64,000 nucleotides of DNA, from assembly GCA_024449915.1 (NCBI GenBank), contig JAMZAV010000105.1, forward strand, positions 434,001 to 498,000, written 5' to 3'. The notes below the pieces were generated by a model, which saw only the letters and a list, made by a program, of their open reading frames with translations, made no database searches and was not told where the DNA came from. Below are positions 37,292-49,700 of the stretch, piece after piece; the first letter of the stretch is position 1, and each line of letters starts with the position of its first letter. Source of the stretch: Sweltsa coloradensis (taxonomy: Eukaryota > Arthropoda > Insecta > Plecoptera > Chloroperlidae). The position numbers and the translations under genes were made by a program.

Positions 37292-37319
37292 TTATATATA
37301 TATATATATATATATATAT
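37292..37319. repeat. TA microsatellite
   Basis: Pure TA repeat directly after the conserved tail CCTACAACAATCCATT of the Penelope-like palindrome. A second TA tract borders the other side at 36949-36974. Confidence 0.8.
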
Positions 37320-37610
37320 GATATCAAACTGAACCAAAATGCAAAGCTAAAACATGTTACAACAAATAAAAAAACTAAAACTCAATTATTTCCTTTGTTC
37401 TAGGTTCATAATTTGACAATGGGACAATAATAGAGGGCTTGTTCTATAATATTTCTTGTTCAACAAATCTTATGCATTGCCACATTCTATTCTTATGCAA
37501 GTCCTCACGCCAAATGCATTAAACCAGTTCCATGCTTCACGTGAACCTAGCCAGCAGTAGTAAGGAATGCAAAATATTCTCGTCTAATCTTGTGTGAGAT
37601 ACACATTCAT

Positions 37611-37785
37611 CAGATCCTAGTTCTTAAAACATACGCTTCGCTGTGCGAAGTATCTCAGTTCAACGATACAAAATAAACCAGATCTTAACCCTTTAAAAAA
37701 AACGCTTCACTGTGCGATGTATCTTGGTGCAAGGATACATACACCAGATCTCAGCTCTTAAAACAAACATTTCATTGTGCAATGC
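37611..37785. repeat. 66-68 base tandem repeat across the DENND5 stop codon
   Basis: Three imperfect units begin CAGATC at 37611, 37679 and 37745. Each contains a CTTAAAA or TTTAAAA block and (on the plus strand) a CTTC(G/A)CTGTGCGA-like block. The third unit overlaps the last codons and stop of DENND5 (37772), so the array spans the coding end and the 3' untranslated region. Confidence 0.65.
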
Positions 37786-37955
37786 CTTGAGTAATTGAAT
37801 TTTCTAATATAATATCAAATTCATCTAAAGGCTCTAAAATAGTTATGAGATAAGTCAAGAGTAACGAATTTCTTAAGAAGGATTCCTCTTCAAACATTTC
37901 ACTTGTGGCCCGAGCGTTTGCCAGCGAGGGCAACATACGATGAAGAAGATGTTCC
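37772..37955 (-). CDS. DENND5: DENND5 last exon (stop codon)
   Basis: Phase 2 in; acceptor TTTACAG|GGAACA. It encodes [20 protein letters not shown] through [20 protein letters not shown] and Q-stop. This matches the end of vertebrate DENND5 (HLLHHWIALL... to KGIDI). The stop lies within a tandem-repeat unit. Confidence 0.95.
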
Positions 37956-40900
37956 CTGTAAAACACAACATCATTAGCTAATGGCTTGCATCTGCTTTAT
38001 ACATCACTTGATGCAGTGTAAAAAAAAACTAAAAAGTGTTGTGTGCAGTAGATGGTAGGCCTAGTCCTAAATTGGGAAACACTCCTTTTGAAAATGCCAC
38101 GGAGAACACCCACTGTTTAACCAACACCAAGGGTTCCACTTCTCAGCATTTACTGAAAAAAGTTTAACATTGTATTCAGTCGAACTTCAATTGGACGTTT
38201 CTGAAGGGCCAAGGGAAAAAATACTAAAATTAAATTTTAAAATTAAAAAATGAACACTTAAGTGCAAACAGTTATGAGGAAAAATAAAAAAATATTTCAA
38301 TACCATGGTTATTTATATTTGACAAGTATATAATGAGAAGGCCCACAGGACAACATAGGATAGCACAGTAAATAAATAAATACCGGTACTACTGTTAATC
38401 TCCTTCTGAAGATTCTTGATGTCGATGTTACTCACCCACGTAGCATTCAGGGGCATTCAGGGACTCATGCCGACCATATTTTAAAGAAATGAAAATCCTT
38501 ACAGTGGCATGCCTGTACATGCTGGAGGTAATGTTTCTACATGATTTTCCAACATATTTTATTGTAAATGATGGGCTTCACAGATTCAACACAAGAGGTA
38601 GACTCAACCTACACCAGGTGGGGCGTAAACTTAAGTTGCTAGATAATGATCCAGTCCATATAAGAGTTAAAAAATTTAATAAACTGCCAGATGGTATAAA
38701 GCAAGTACATAATGCACACTTGTAACAGAGAAACATTTAATGTTAAATTAAATTAAATGAGACATTCAGGGACTCATGCCGACCATATTTTAAAGAAATG
38801 AAAATCCTTACAGTGGCATGCCTGTACATGCTGGAGGTAATAATGTTTCAACATGATTTTCCAACATATTTTATTGCAAATGATGGGCTTCACAGATTCA
38901 ACACAAGAGGTAGACTCAACCTACACCAGGTGGGGCATATACTTAAGTTGCTAGATAATGATCCAGTCCATATAAGAGTTAAAAAATTTAATAAACTGCC
39001 AGATGGCATAAAGCAAGTACATAATGCACACTTGTAACAGAGAAACATTAAATGTTAAATTAAATTAAATGAGCTGAAATTTTAAGCTCAAAGTAAAATC
39101 ATTTGTTCTGGAACATGGATTTTATGCTGTAATTATAATATATAATAATACATAATATTTTAATTATGCAGAAAAAAAAGTTTATACATAATATTATTCT
39201 TTATTTTGATGAGTAGTGACTTATCCATATGTGGAACACTAAGTTTGGTTTGGAATTTGGATGTAATGTATTTTATTTTGATTAATATCTAATAAACCTT
39301 AAGTTTTATAGTTTAAAGGATAACTTTCAATACTCTTATGTATTAATGGCATTATTATGAGTGCAATAAGAAAGTCTTAAGAATAATGTTATATGCACAA
39401 ATGTTAATTATAAAAATGCAAATAAAAATAAATGAAATAAAAATACATCGCTTGCGTTCTCCTATCTATGGCCAATGAATATAGGCTGCCCGTTATGTTT
39501 AGGCATGCTAACATTGTATTAAATGAAGACAAGAAGTTTCCTTCCAATGTTATCTTGAAAAGTAGAACAATGTCAAAACATTAAATAGGGCAACAGCACG
39601 AGATAAATTATTCGCGTCCAGAAAGGCTGGATGGATGAAGTGTTGTTGATTGGCTGAAGATGTCTCAGAGTCTCGAAAATACGGTAAAGTGTGCAAAACG
39701 GCACAGGACCACGAAATAATAGTGCCATAAGCGTGATAACGTAAAACCGGCGGACGTACTGTATTATATGCGCTGAGTAGACATTTCCAATGCTATTTCA
39801 GCACATCTGAATATCCCGCGCCCATCTTGAATAGAACGAGTTCTAACGATGGCCGACGGAGCGCGCCACGCGTACGCTCTCTAGCGCCCTCTGTTATTGG
39901 CTATGACAAACTCGTTTCCATCCAATCGCGACGCTCGGTGAGTTTGACCATCAGAGTCAGTGAATGCAAGGCAAGCAAAGATGGTACGAAGAAGGAACAT
40001 AAAAAATGTCAAACCACGCCAACTACGAGTTTAAAAGACATTAAAAAAGAGTTTAAATGGAATATTTTGCACATTCATTCTTCAGGATAGTTTATCGGAA
40101 ATATTAGTGATATAGACGCAAGAAAACCAATAAAGGATGTTTATTTTTGAAAAACATGTATTCACATCTCCCGGTTCTCGCATCCAAGTCCTGTTTTTTT
40201 TATCGTAATAAGTTAGAAAGCTTAATCATCACAAAAGAAGAATCAGTTCAAAAACTATGAATTTTCGAAATTGGATAATATAATTTGCCGACAGCACGCA
40301 AACTAGGCCTACTTTTTGCCGTCGCAGTACACACGTAGGGCCTAGGCAATGTCATGTTTGGCCTAGGCCTAGCTTTTTGGCCCACACTTTTGCTTGGGCC
40401 TAGGCCTAAACATCAATAATGAGGAAAAATACTCGCCAAATTAAGGTATAAATCTACCGCATTTTAAAACAATTTATTTTTATTTTGACAGCTTCATTAT
40501 TTTTGTATTTTTTCTCATTTTCTCTTCTCAAAATCACTACCCATATTATATTCGATACCAAACTATATTCGGGCCAAGACGGTAATAGGGAATGATACAT
40601 AGTATTGTTTATATGGAATGTGAACGGGACCACTCAAAATTCGATGTGAAAACAGTGATAGCGTCCTAGTATTGAACGAAAAAACAGAGTTTGACTGAAC
40701 TTTGCTTTTTTTTGAAATTTTTTATTTCTATAGATATTTTAATTTAACTCTTTGACACAGGTAGGCATACTTTTTTTTTATGTGCAAGTAAACCACAAAC
40801 ATAATTCATAATTCTGTTTTGGAGGTAGGGGAATAAGGAGATGCTTCTAAGTCCTACTATCTTGGAAGTGCTATTAATTATTAATTAATTATGATAGGCC

Positions 40901-43694
40901 GAATCCATTTTTAGTCTCTACACATTGTTTTTTTTTTGTATTCAGTTGTAGGAATTTATTTAAACAGGGTCTCTAGGGAATATATATTTTAAAAAAAAAA
41001 AAACACATGGGGTTTTAGAAACACAAAAACAACCTAGGTTGTGAAGATATTAAAAACAGATAACCGGGATGGGAATAGGTACTTACCGAGCGCTTCAACA
41101 GATGAAAGGCTTGAACATATCCAACATGTGTTGTGACCTGCTGTACCAGATAGCAGAAACCCTTGATCAGCTGGACATGAGTACTTACCGAGCACTTAGA
41201 CAGATGAACAACTGGAACTTATCGTCCTTGCCCAACATGTGGGTCGAGGTTGTGATCTGCTCCACCAGGTAGCAGAAACACTTGATCACTTCGGCTTCTT
41301 CTGGGGTCCCCACTTCTTCCGGACCACTCGCTTCCAGCTGCTCTTTGGCGCGGACTGAAACCATACAGTTACGTTACTATGTTGTATTACACTAATCACC
41401 AATGGGAAGTTCCAAGTACTTATGGTTTATCATTTCTATATAGGTAATTATAGTAGCTAGGAAAATGTACCTAGTACCTGGAGACCAAGTGGCAAAGGAA
41501 ATTGTGTAAGTCTGTAGCTAGCTGATTTTTATAAGACTATTATCCATTTGATGAGTCTCAAAAGAACTAAACACGTTGGGGACTGAGGAAATTTTAAAAC
41601 AGATGCTGTCTTGCTGTCATCATCAGCAGGTCAATAGTAATTGACTCATTGTGTATATGAATTCTAGCCATATCAGTTTTTTACTCTCTTTTTTTCATAA
41701 AGGTTGATAGGGATTAAAATTTGAGTTGAAGAATTTACAAACGTACCCCCATAATAAGTAATGGTGGTTTATTGATCGGAATTGAGGCCGTGGTATTTAC
41801 CTAAGTAGTCCCATAGGTAGAGATTCTTTCCGAACAGTCTGGCAGACTTGAAACCAGTCAACAGCGCTTGCTCCAAACAGTAGACCAGTCCTAGTTCTCC
41901 ACACAGAAGCACTGTCAGCGAGTTCCGGTCTCGATCCGGCTGACGTCTGTAGTAGAACTTGACGATGTTGTTGACAGCATCACCTGGAAATATAACCTAG
42001 GTGCTGTATTCTGTTGACACGAGACAAAGGGGAAACAACAAGTTCAAATTCATTAATGCAACCAATGTACTGTAAATGAAAAGGGCCCCCAGAGAAATCC
42101 CATACACGTTACAATAAAAGTATTGCATTTTTTATTTCATGCAGTAATGAGGTAATAAAACTATTTTTTTTTTTTAGCAATACTAATGTACAATTAAAGC
42201 ACACTTTTCATTACAGATTCCAGCTTCCACTGTACCCAGAAAGAATGCCAGAGAACTCCAGGTTTTATGTAGGAGTGTGTATCTATTTTATCTAAAACAG
42301 CATTTGTCTTAAACAGAATAGTCTTTTATTGTTTTTAAGTTTTCCTTCCTAGTTCCTATGCATACAAACTAATTGTAACATGTAGAGAAAGGGAGAATCA
42401 TCTTTGTCTGTTAAGTCTGGCATCTTACCCAGGATGTGTTGTATGTCTGGGATGGTGGTCCTCATATCCTGGGCCCTACGCGGAATGCTCGGACTGCGAC
42501 ATCGAAGCGGAGTCTTACACGCTTCCATCAGATCTTCGCTGGCCACATGGCGCGGAACCAGCTCTCCAACAAGCAGCCGTTCCAAAGAGCCGTCGTCTAT
42601 CCCTCTTCCTAGCCAACGCCCGCACGGAAATCTTTGCACAAACAAGAGTAATCGTAGTATCTATCGTAGAAATGACAGAAACAGTATGAGAGAGTATATC
42701 TGCTTACTTGTATGTGTGAGCGGTGACTTCATTCCGGACTACAACGTGTTCGACCATCCACTTAGGCGATAAGCCTGAGTTGTCGTGCCCAATACGCAGT
42801 GTGGTCAAAATACCCAAGTTTTTGTGCTAAAAATAAAAAACCATTATGATAATAAATTAATAATGATGTAAAAAGGATGGGAAGAGCCAGATTGTCTAGA
42901 AGAATGATAAAAATTCTAATTTGAGGTAGGAGAGCAAGGGTAGAGTTGTACCAGAAATACAGTGGTCTGAAAACCGGGTCAAGTTACATTTCTAAAAGTA
43001 AGATAAGCTCACCTTCCAGATTCAAATTTCTGTACCCATCTACGTTGATTAGGCCCACCTACATTTCAGTAGGAATATGCAGTTAAGTTATATGCAGTAA
43101 TATAAGTGATTACTCACATGAAAGACGAACTCTAGGGCACTCCTTGGTATGGGGACCGGAGCCGTCTCACCCAGAGTACCAGAGAGAGAAACCCACGAGT
43201 TTGCCGTTGTGGTAGCAGCGCTGGTTTTACGTGACGGAAATATCACCACACGATACGATAGTTCTAAACAAGAGATGGCCGTTTGTTAGATCTAAACTAT
43301 AAGGAGAGATACAAGTGTGTAGCATTTTAAATTTACATTATTTTAGTAAGTATATTTACAATTTAATTTGGTAGTATCAATTTTGTATTCCCTTTAAAAA
43401 CTTGTGTGTGAAGGTTCCTTAAATTTTTATTTTAAAAGTATCTAATAAATGTATTCAAAATAATCAAATAAAAATTATGATACAAAAAGCTAATATTATG
43501 TTGAAATGTAATAAGATAGGAATGGATTCTCATTTTTAGGTGGAAAATAGCAATTAGTAGCATTATATATATTTTTAACTGGAGTGGCATCTAGCCTAGA
43601 CCTATAGCACAAAACACTATTTTTACATGTCTACAAAGATTGGATGGAAGATAAGGTTTCACTAGCCTTAATCCCGCCTTAAAATGAAGACCTG

Positions 43695-43741
<47 letters not shown>

Positions 43742-46700
43742 TATAAATAAATATATGTAGAATTAAAATATGCACTCACTAGTATTTGTGTAGGTATTTG
43801 TAAAACAAAAGTAGTCGACAGCATTGAGAGTAAGAAGATGATACAAGAATTGTTCTTTCTCGTCTTCGCTCCTGAGAAAGGCAGATCTCTTGTACTGGCT
43901 CCGCAAGAGCGCGGTGTCCGAGAGCAAACTTCGAAGATGTCTCGACAGGTGTTTCTTCTCGAGCGATAGACGAACCCAGGCCCTGGCATAACCAATGTGT
44001 GTTTTTATGTCGGACATTGACTGGACGTTCCTCATGTCGAAGGTGAGGGAGACGGGTAGCGGACCAAGGACTGGCTGTTCAGTGGCAACCGCCAGCTTGC
44101 GATCGACGGGCGGGGATTTTCTCCGGTCGCGGCCTCGAGGGGGGGACGGGGTCATGTCGGTTTCCAGGGCCATAGAAGAGAGATCTACAACAGACAAACA
44201 CCATTAGGAGGGAACCCAACTATTACCTCGTGCCATTATAAGACTATCCCAGAAACAATACACAGCACCAAACAAGTGAATTCATGTAGTTTGATTTACA
44301 AGTACACAATGCATATGCAAATGCTGTAATCATTACTGGATCAACAATTTAGAAATTAATTAATTACAATTACATTATTTTTTAAATTTAATTATGGTGC
44401 TTTGAATTGTTCTTAAGGTTTTACGAAAACAGGTTTTTCTGTTGGTTATTAACCACAATAAACGTGCTAATAAAAGCAACGTTTAGAAATGAAAACATCT
44501 TTACACTAACAAAGGTTTTATTACAAAACGTTAAACATCATTTTCTATTACTCATATTATTATAAGCATCCCAATATTAATTTTAAATAACAATATCCCA
44601 TCATATTTTCATTCAAGTCTGTTGGTCTACTTGGACTTTTAAAGCAAGAAGAGTTTGACTATACTATTTTCAGGATTTATTTCTTATGGATAACTCACCA
44701 CATTTAAGTCTTACTGATGCAAAGTAATTCACTGTAATAACAAAATGTATTTTCTATTTTTATTTTGGTTATAGTTAGGTTACTTGAAATAACAGTATTT
44801 AAAATGGTTTTTTCCCATCTAACTTTCACACTTTAGGACTCTGAATGATCCTCCCCCCCCCAACTTGATGGTGGGATGGCAGTTGTTGATTGTGAATAAT
44901 TTTAAAATTCTATCTTGGAGCTCACCCATACGTTTACACAGAACAATGGTGTTTCATAGTCATATAGGGAATAATTATTATGACCAAAAATGCAACCTTA
45001 TTTATGGTTATATGGTTGCCATTTGCCAATAATGTATACAATGCCCAGAGTACAAAGGTAAGTACATAGCATAAATAAAGGCATTGTAAGTATATAATAA
45101 AATAATAACTATATATAATATCTGCACTCAATTCTACGATATGGAACAAAGAGTATGCAGTCTCTATTTTAAGGTGGGCATGGAAGAAGGAATAAAAGTT
45201 GCTGCTATACCCCTTCATGCACAAAAGATTTTTACAAAAGCAAAGTTGTCGCTTGTTACACATGGCATAGTTGCAGATTTACTAATGCATGAACATTACA
45301 GACAATTCTGCAAAGATAGTTGTACCTAGCGAGTTTGGTCTGCAAATTGTTGAATAGTCAGTTATGCTGCGGCCCCCTGGCGACGCGCGTCTTCTACTTG
45401 TAATAAAAATTTCTTAAACTAGCATATGGCGAGGCATGTAAGAAATGTGAAAAGTTTGAGTTCCAAACTGTACAAAAGTTATAAAATATTAACCAGAGCT
45501 TGAATCAGTGACCTTTGGCATAGAACTCCCTCGCGCGAGAGCTGTTGAATTGAGTAACTCTTGACTGCGGCAAGAAAATTAATGACTGTCTTTTAGTAAT
45601 AGCATTTTTGATCTAGGAATACTTTTGCTACAGATAATAGACTTAAGTATAGTCTATTATCTGTGCTAGTGTTGTAATCCCATAATAATTGAATAATCTT
45701 TATTGAGATGTATACAACATACCGTTCATATGTAAATACGCCCACTATAACGAGAAAAAAGACAACCGTGAATCCGCAATTTTGATCAGACGCATTTTTG
45801 CGCCGTCAGTGGGTCTTTGAGCATGTGGGCATTAACAGGTTTCAGCAAAGATTATAATACATGAATACCAACCAATTCAAATTGAGTGCATAGAGTAATA
45901 GCAATGTACACAAGCAGATAAACATAATAATATGTACAGTGAGCATGCATCAGAGTGGACCACTTACCAAAGTGTGTGCTCAAATAGGAAGCTATTTCAA
46001 AAACATTCCTCGACTTAACGCAGAGAAGCAATCCCGGTAGACCGGTCTTGGAAGGGGATGGACTCGCTGGCAAACAAAATAACCACAGAAGCAAAATAAA
46101 ACTCGGGGCACTAGTGTACTGTGTGCACGCCACGAAGGTCATGAAGCACGATGGACACTCTCGGCTCTTGTTTACAAAACTTTAATAAGTCACTTGCCTC
46201 AGTTGGAAGTTTTCGAACTACAGTGTATATATATATATATATATATATACATCAGTTAAGGTGACCATACATCCCGTGTTTAACAGGGAGTCTCGCATCC
46301 TGATGACCATATAAAGAATGGCTCGAGTGAACCGTATTTGAGGCGTGATAGTTGGAGCTCTTTAGAAAATGATCATGGGTTAATCAATACATATTAGATT
46401 GTTAATTGATTGTTACTTCTACTTCTCCCTTCCGAAAGTCTAATACTATGAATTTTACGTTTAGAGACTTAAGTTACGTAGTAATAATACCTGTGTGGCT
46501 GATATTTTTAACTGTGTTATATAACGTTACTGAGATAGGAACTAAACAATAAGCCAGTGTGTGATTTTTAAATTTACATTAATACATTTAGATAGATCAA
46601 TACACGACATCGATTAATTATCAAAAGAAGTACCAAACTGTAATCCTATTAAACAACACATAACTGGTTTTGATCTAGCCTGTTTGGGGGTAAATGATTG

Positions 46701-49700
46701 TGATTCACCGATTTTGACGTCCTATAAACTCAATGGAAATCAATGTTTTTAATTGTTTTTGATCAGTTTAATGCCACAAATCTAATACTTGCGCAAATTA
46801 TATTTTTCTTGAACAATCAATTTTCAGGAAAAGTTTACCTTATTAGTAAAAGACATTACCACATTCCACATTTTGCCCCACAAGTCTCAATCGGTTGTTG
46901 GAAATTCAAAAGGATTTAAAAACCGCTGAGAGAAGAAAATTTAAATTATCATCAGTAGCGCTCGAATGAAACAATAACTGTGCCACACCTTGGTACCGGC
47001 TGCAGCCCATTGGATGAGCCAAAATGTGCTTTAAAAACGCAAATTTGATTCAGTTTCAACATACATGTCCGGTCGATGACAAATAACTTGTACATCTGCA
47101 AACAGAAGTAAATCAAGGGTTGGACATCAAAGGTATTTTATTTTCCTCCAACTACAGTAATGCACAAATCAATATGCCACATTCATAGATTGAGTGATAA
47201 TAGTGATAACAAAATAAGCAATAGAGGTTCTCGTCATAGCCTTGTAACCGTGTAACGCAGGTAATTGCCACCACTAGTAAACTGATTAAATAATAAAGGG
47301 TTTAACTAACCCGTGGGCATGAAATAAAGGGCAACACTCCCTTTTTGTTTTTCAGCAAGATCTGTGGTTAAGATTTTGTTTTGTCCCGGAATTTATATTT
47401 GAATATATAGTCACCTTAGCATTTGTGGCAATATTACATAATAAAGAATTTCCCTTCTTGCTCACACCACCAACTCTGCCAAAATATGCCAGTTTTTTTA
47501 AGCATGAAAAACTCTGTACAAATTAGAGAAGTGCAATGTGACAATACTTACAAATGTGGGCATGAAACTCATTACAAAGCAGGATTGTCAAGCAGGTTGA
47601 AACACAAAGCAAACTAATGGAAGTAAAATACTGTACAGGCTTGAATCTTGTAGCGCTACTCTACGCCTACATGAAACAAAAACAAAATCAAATGTCTAAT
47701 GAAACTCAACGGTAAAGATAATGTACGTACAGTCGAGTCTTTTCCTTAAGACACACCAGGCCAGCGCTGCATTGTAGAAGTAACACAACCATTAGTCATC
47801 ATAGCGTTAAATCACACAACCACATGAATGAATACCATTTTATCTCAGTAGCAAACAGGTTATGAATGTTCAAAACAAAACAGGTACTACGTATCATATA
47901 TTTTACATTTGCAGTATTCAAGTACATCCCGTGTGTATCATCTCAGATGTTTCCTAACAAATTTAGCAAGTTTACATTTTGTCTCTTAGCTTAAACACGT
48001 TACAAAAGTGATGCAGCACTGTTAAGATTCCCGTTTACCTCTCAAACAAGTTAGTAATTCAGAAGCTGCATTTTCCAAGGTCATACATGACTTGGAGTTC
48101 ATTCAAGAGGTTTGTTAGTCCAACAGAAAACTCACACCCAAGTGCACACAAAACAAAAACCTTAACCTGTAAACACAAGCAAGTAGGTCTACTGATTTTT
48201 AGGTTCCAATATATTATATAACATAAAATAGTTGATTTTGTAATTCAAATAGATTATTGTTGTCTTATACAATTTTTAACAAGCCTTATCAATTTATAAC
48301 CTTATTTAGCTTTGCTCTGGTGCATGCTAGCCTTAATAGAAAGATTAGTGGCCTGGATAAGCTGAATAATTTTTTAATTTGTCTAGAGAAAAATAAGTTT
48401 GACCTCCCCTTTTTCTCTATTGAATTAATCTATCTAAGCAGTAGGGATGACATCGGGTACCCGGGTAGCCCGGGTACCCGGTTCCAGAAATTACCCGGAG
48501 CCGATTTTAAGATCCGGGTATATTTCGCGGCCGTTTTTAGGCTAATTCACCAGTTTAAATTACGCGCTACGTGGTTGCGGTCTTTCCCGCGGAGCGTGCC
48601 CGCTGCCTAAAGAGTAACTGGAGTCGACGACAGAGCGCGTTAGGCTCGCTATCACGTGCTTCCGTCTGTCTCGGTGAGTCGCCATGGTCGCGCCCATGCC
48701 ACGAGTGAGTGCAAGAGAGAAAGATGCGGCAATAAATCGTGGACACTGCCGTCTGCGCAGTACGAGATGCGCGTACGATCCAACCAACTCACATTCACAG
48801 CTGACTGACAAAGATGGTTGGGTGTAGAAGAAGAATTCGCGATGCAATCATCTTTCAACCGATTCACGAAATTCGTAATCACGATGCATAGGATTGTTAT
48901 TCCTGGGCTTATCTTCTTTCTTTCCCTGGCTTATCTTGCGACGAGAGCTTCAGCGCAGGATATAGTAGTGAGAGATTTTCCCACATTCGATGCGTGTTTG
49001 TTTTCCCCTGCTTTCTGCGCGTAAATCCTAGCTAGGCCTACCTACAACGAGTTTCACTGCCTGTACAGTGTAATTGGTAAACTAATCTTTGGTGTAATGA
49101 AGAATGAAGATCATTGCCTGGTTATCAAAGCGGTTCTTTATTTGTGAACGATTATTGCAAAGGTTTCCAGAGACGGAAACGTAGTCTGTCGGTATGACCT
49201 TCAAACCAACTAGTAGGCCTAGGAAACAGCGTTTCCACACATCGTGACGTAACGGGACCCGGGTAATTTGAGTGCTGGAACCGGTTCCGAATCTTACTAC
49301 CCGATGTCATCCCTACTAAGCAGTCATCTGCAATGGACAGCAAAAGAAGTCTGTTAAATTATTACACTCGGCTATTTGAAAAAAGATCTCCCGCAGGATG
49401 CGTCTAGGCTAGGAGGCAGGATGATATGTAGTTTGAATTAGTTTCCTGGTGTTTACCAGAAAATACTGCACACCCACATATAAAGCACTTAAAACACTCA
49501 TCATTTGACTTTATATCAACAAGGAATACCAACACATGATCACCGTAACTTGGGTAAAACATGGTTAGGATTGATTACATATAAGGTTACCAAAATTTGC
49601 CCACTCAAATTATAACATATTAGTATTATATTGTAGAAGGCTTGACAGGTTGGGAAAGCAACGAGAACATAAAGCCCAGCTTACAACTTTAAATTAGCTG

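Noticed and set aside
36826..37403. Two similar open frames on opposite strands (both contain MNQGRTWASTDVSSVLRQTF)
   Set aside because: They are the same palindrome arm read from each side and not two homologous genes.
42404..42772. 122-codon plus-strand open frame
   Set aside because: Antisense shadow of the DENND5 exons at 42429-42631 and 42708-42826.
43695..43740. CRISPR-like or regulatory array at the AATC repeat
   Set aside because: A plain tetranucleotide microsatellite; no spacers, and the window is eukaryotic.
43763..44197. Open frames read past exon ends as separate genes
   Set aside because: These are DENND5 exon sequence plus intron bases; phase and splice sites place the real exon at 43780-44184.
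48818..49024. 68-codon frame with a hydrophobic, signal-like segment
   Set aside because: It lies entirely inside a non-autonomous element with perfect ends and target duplication. There is no further exon or homology.
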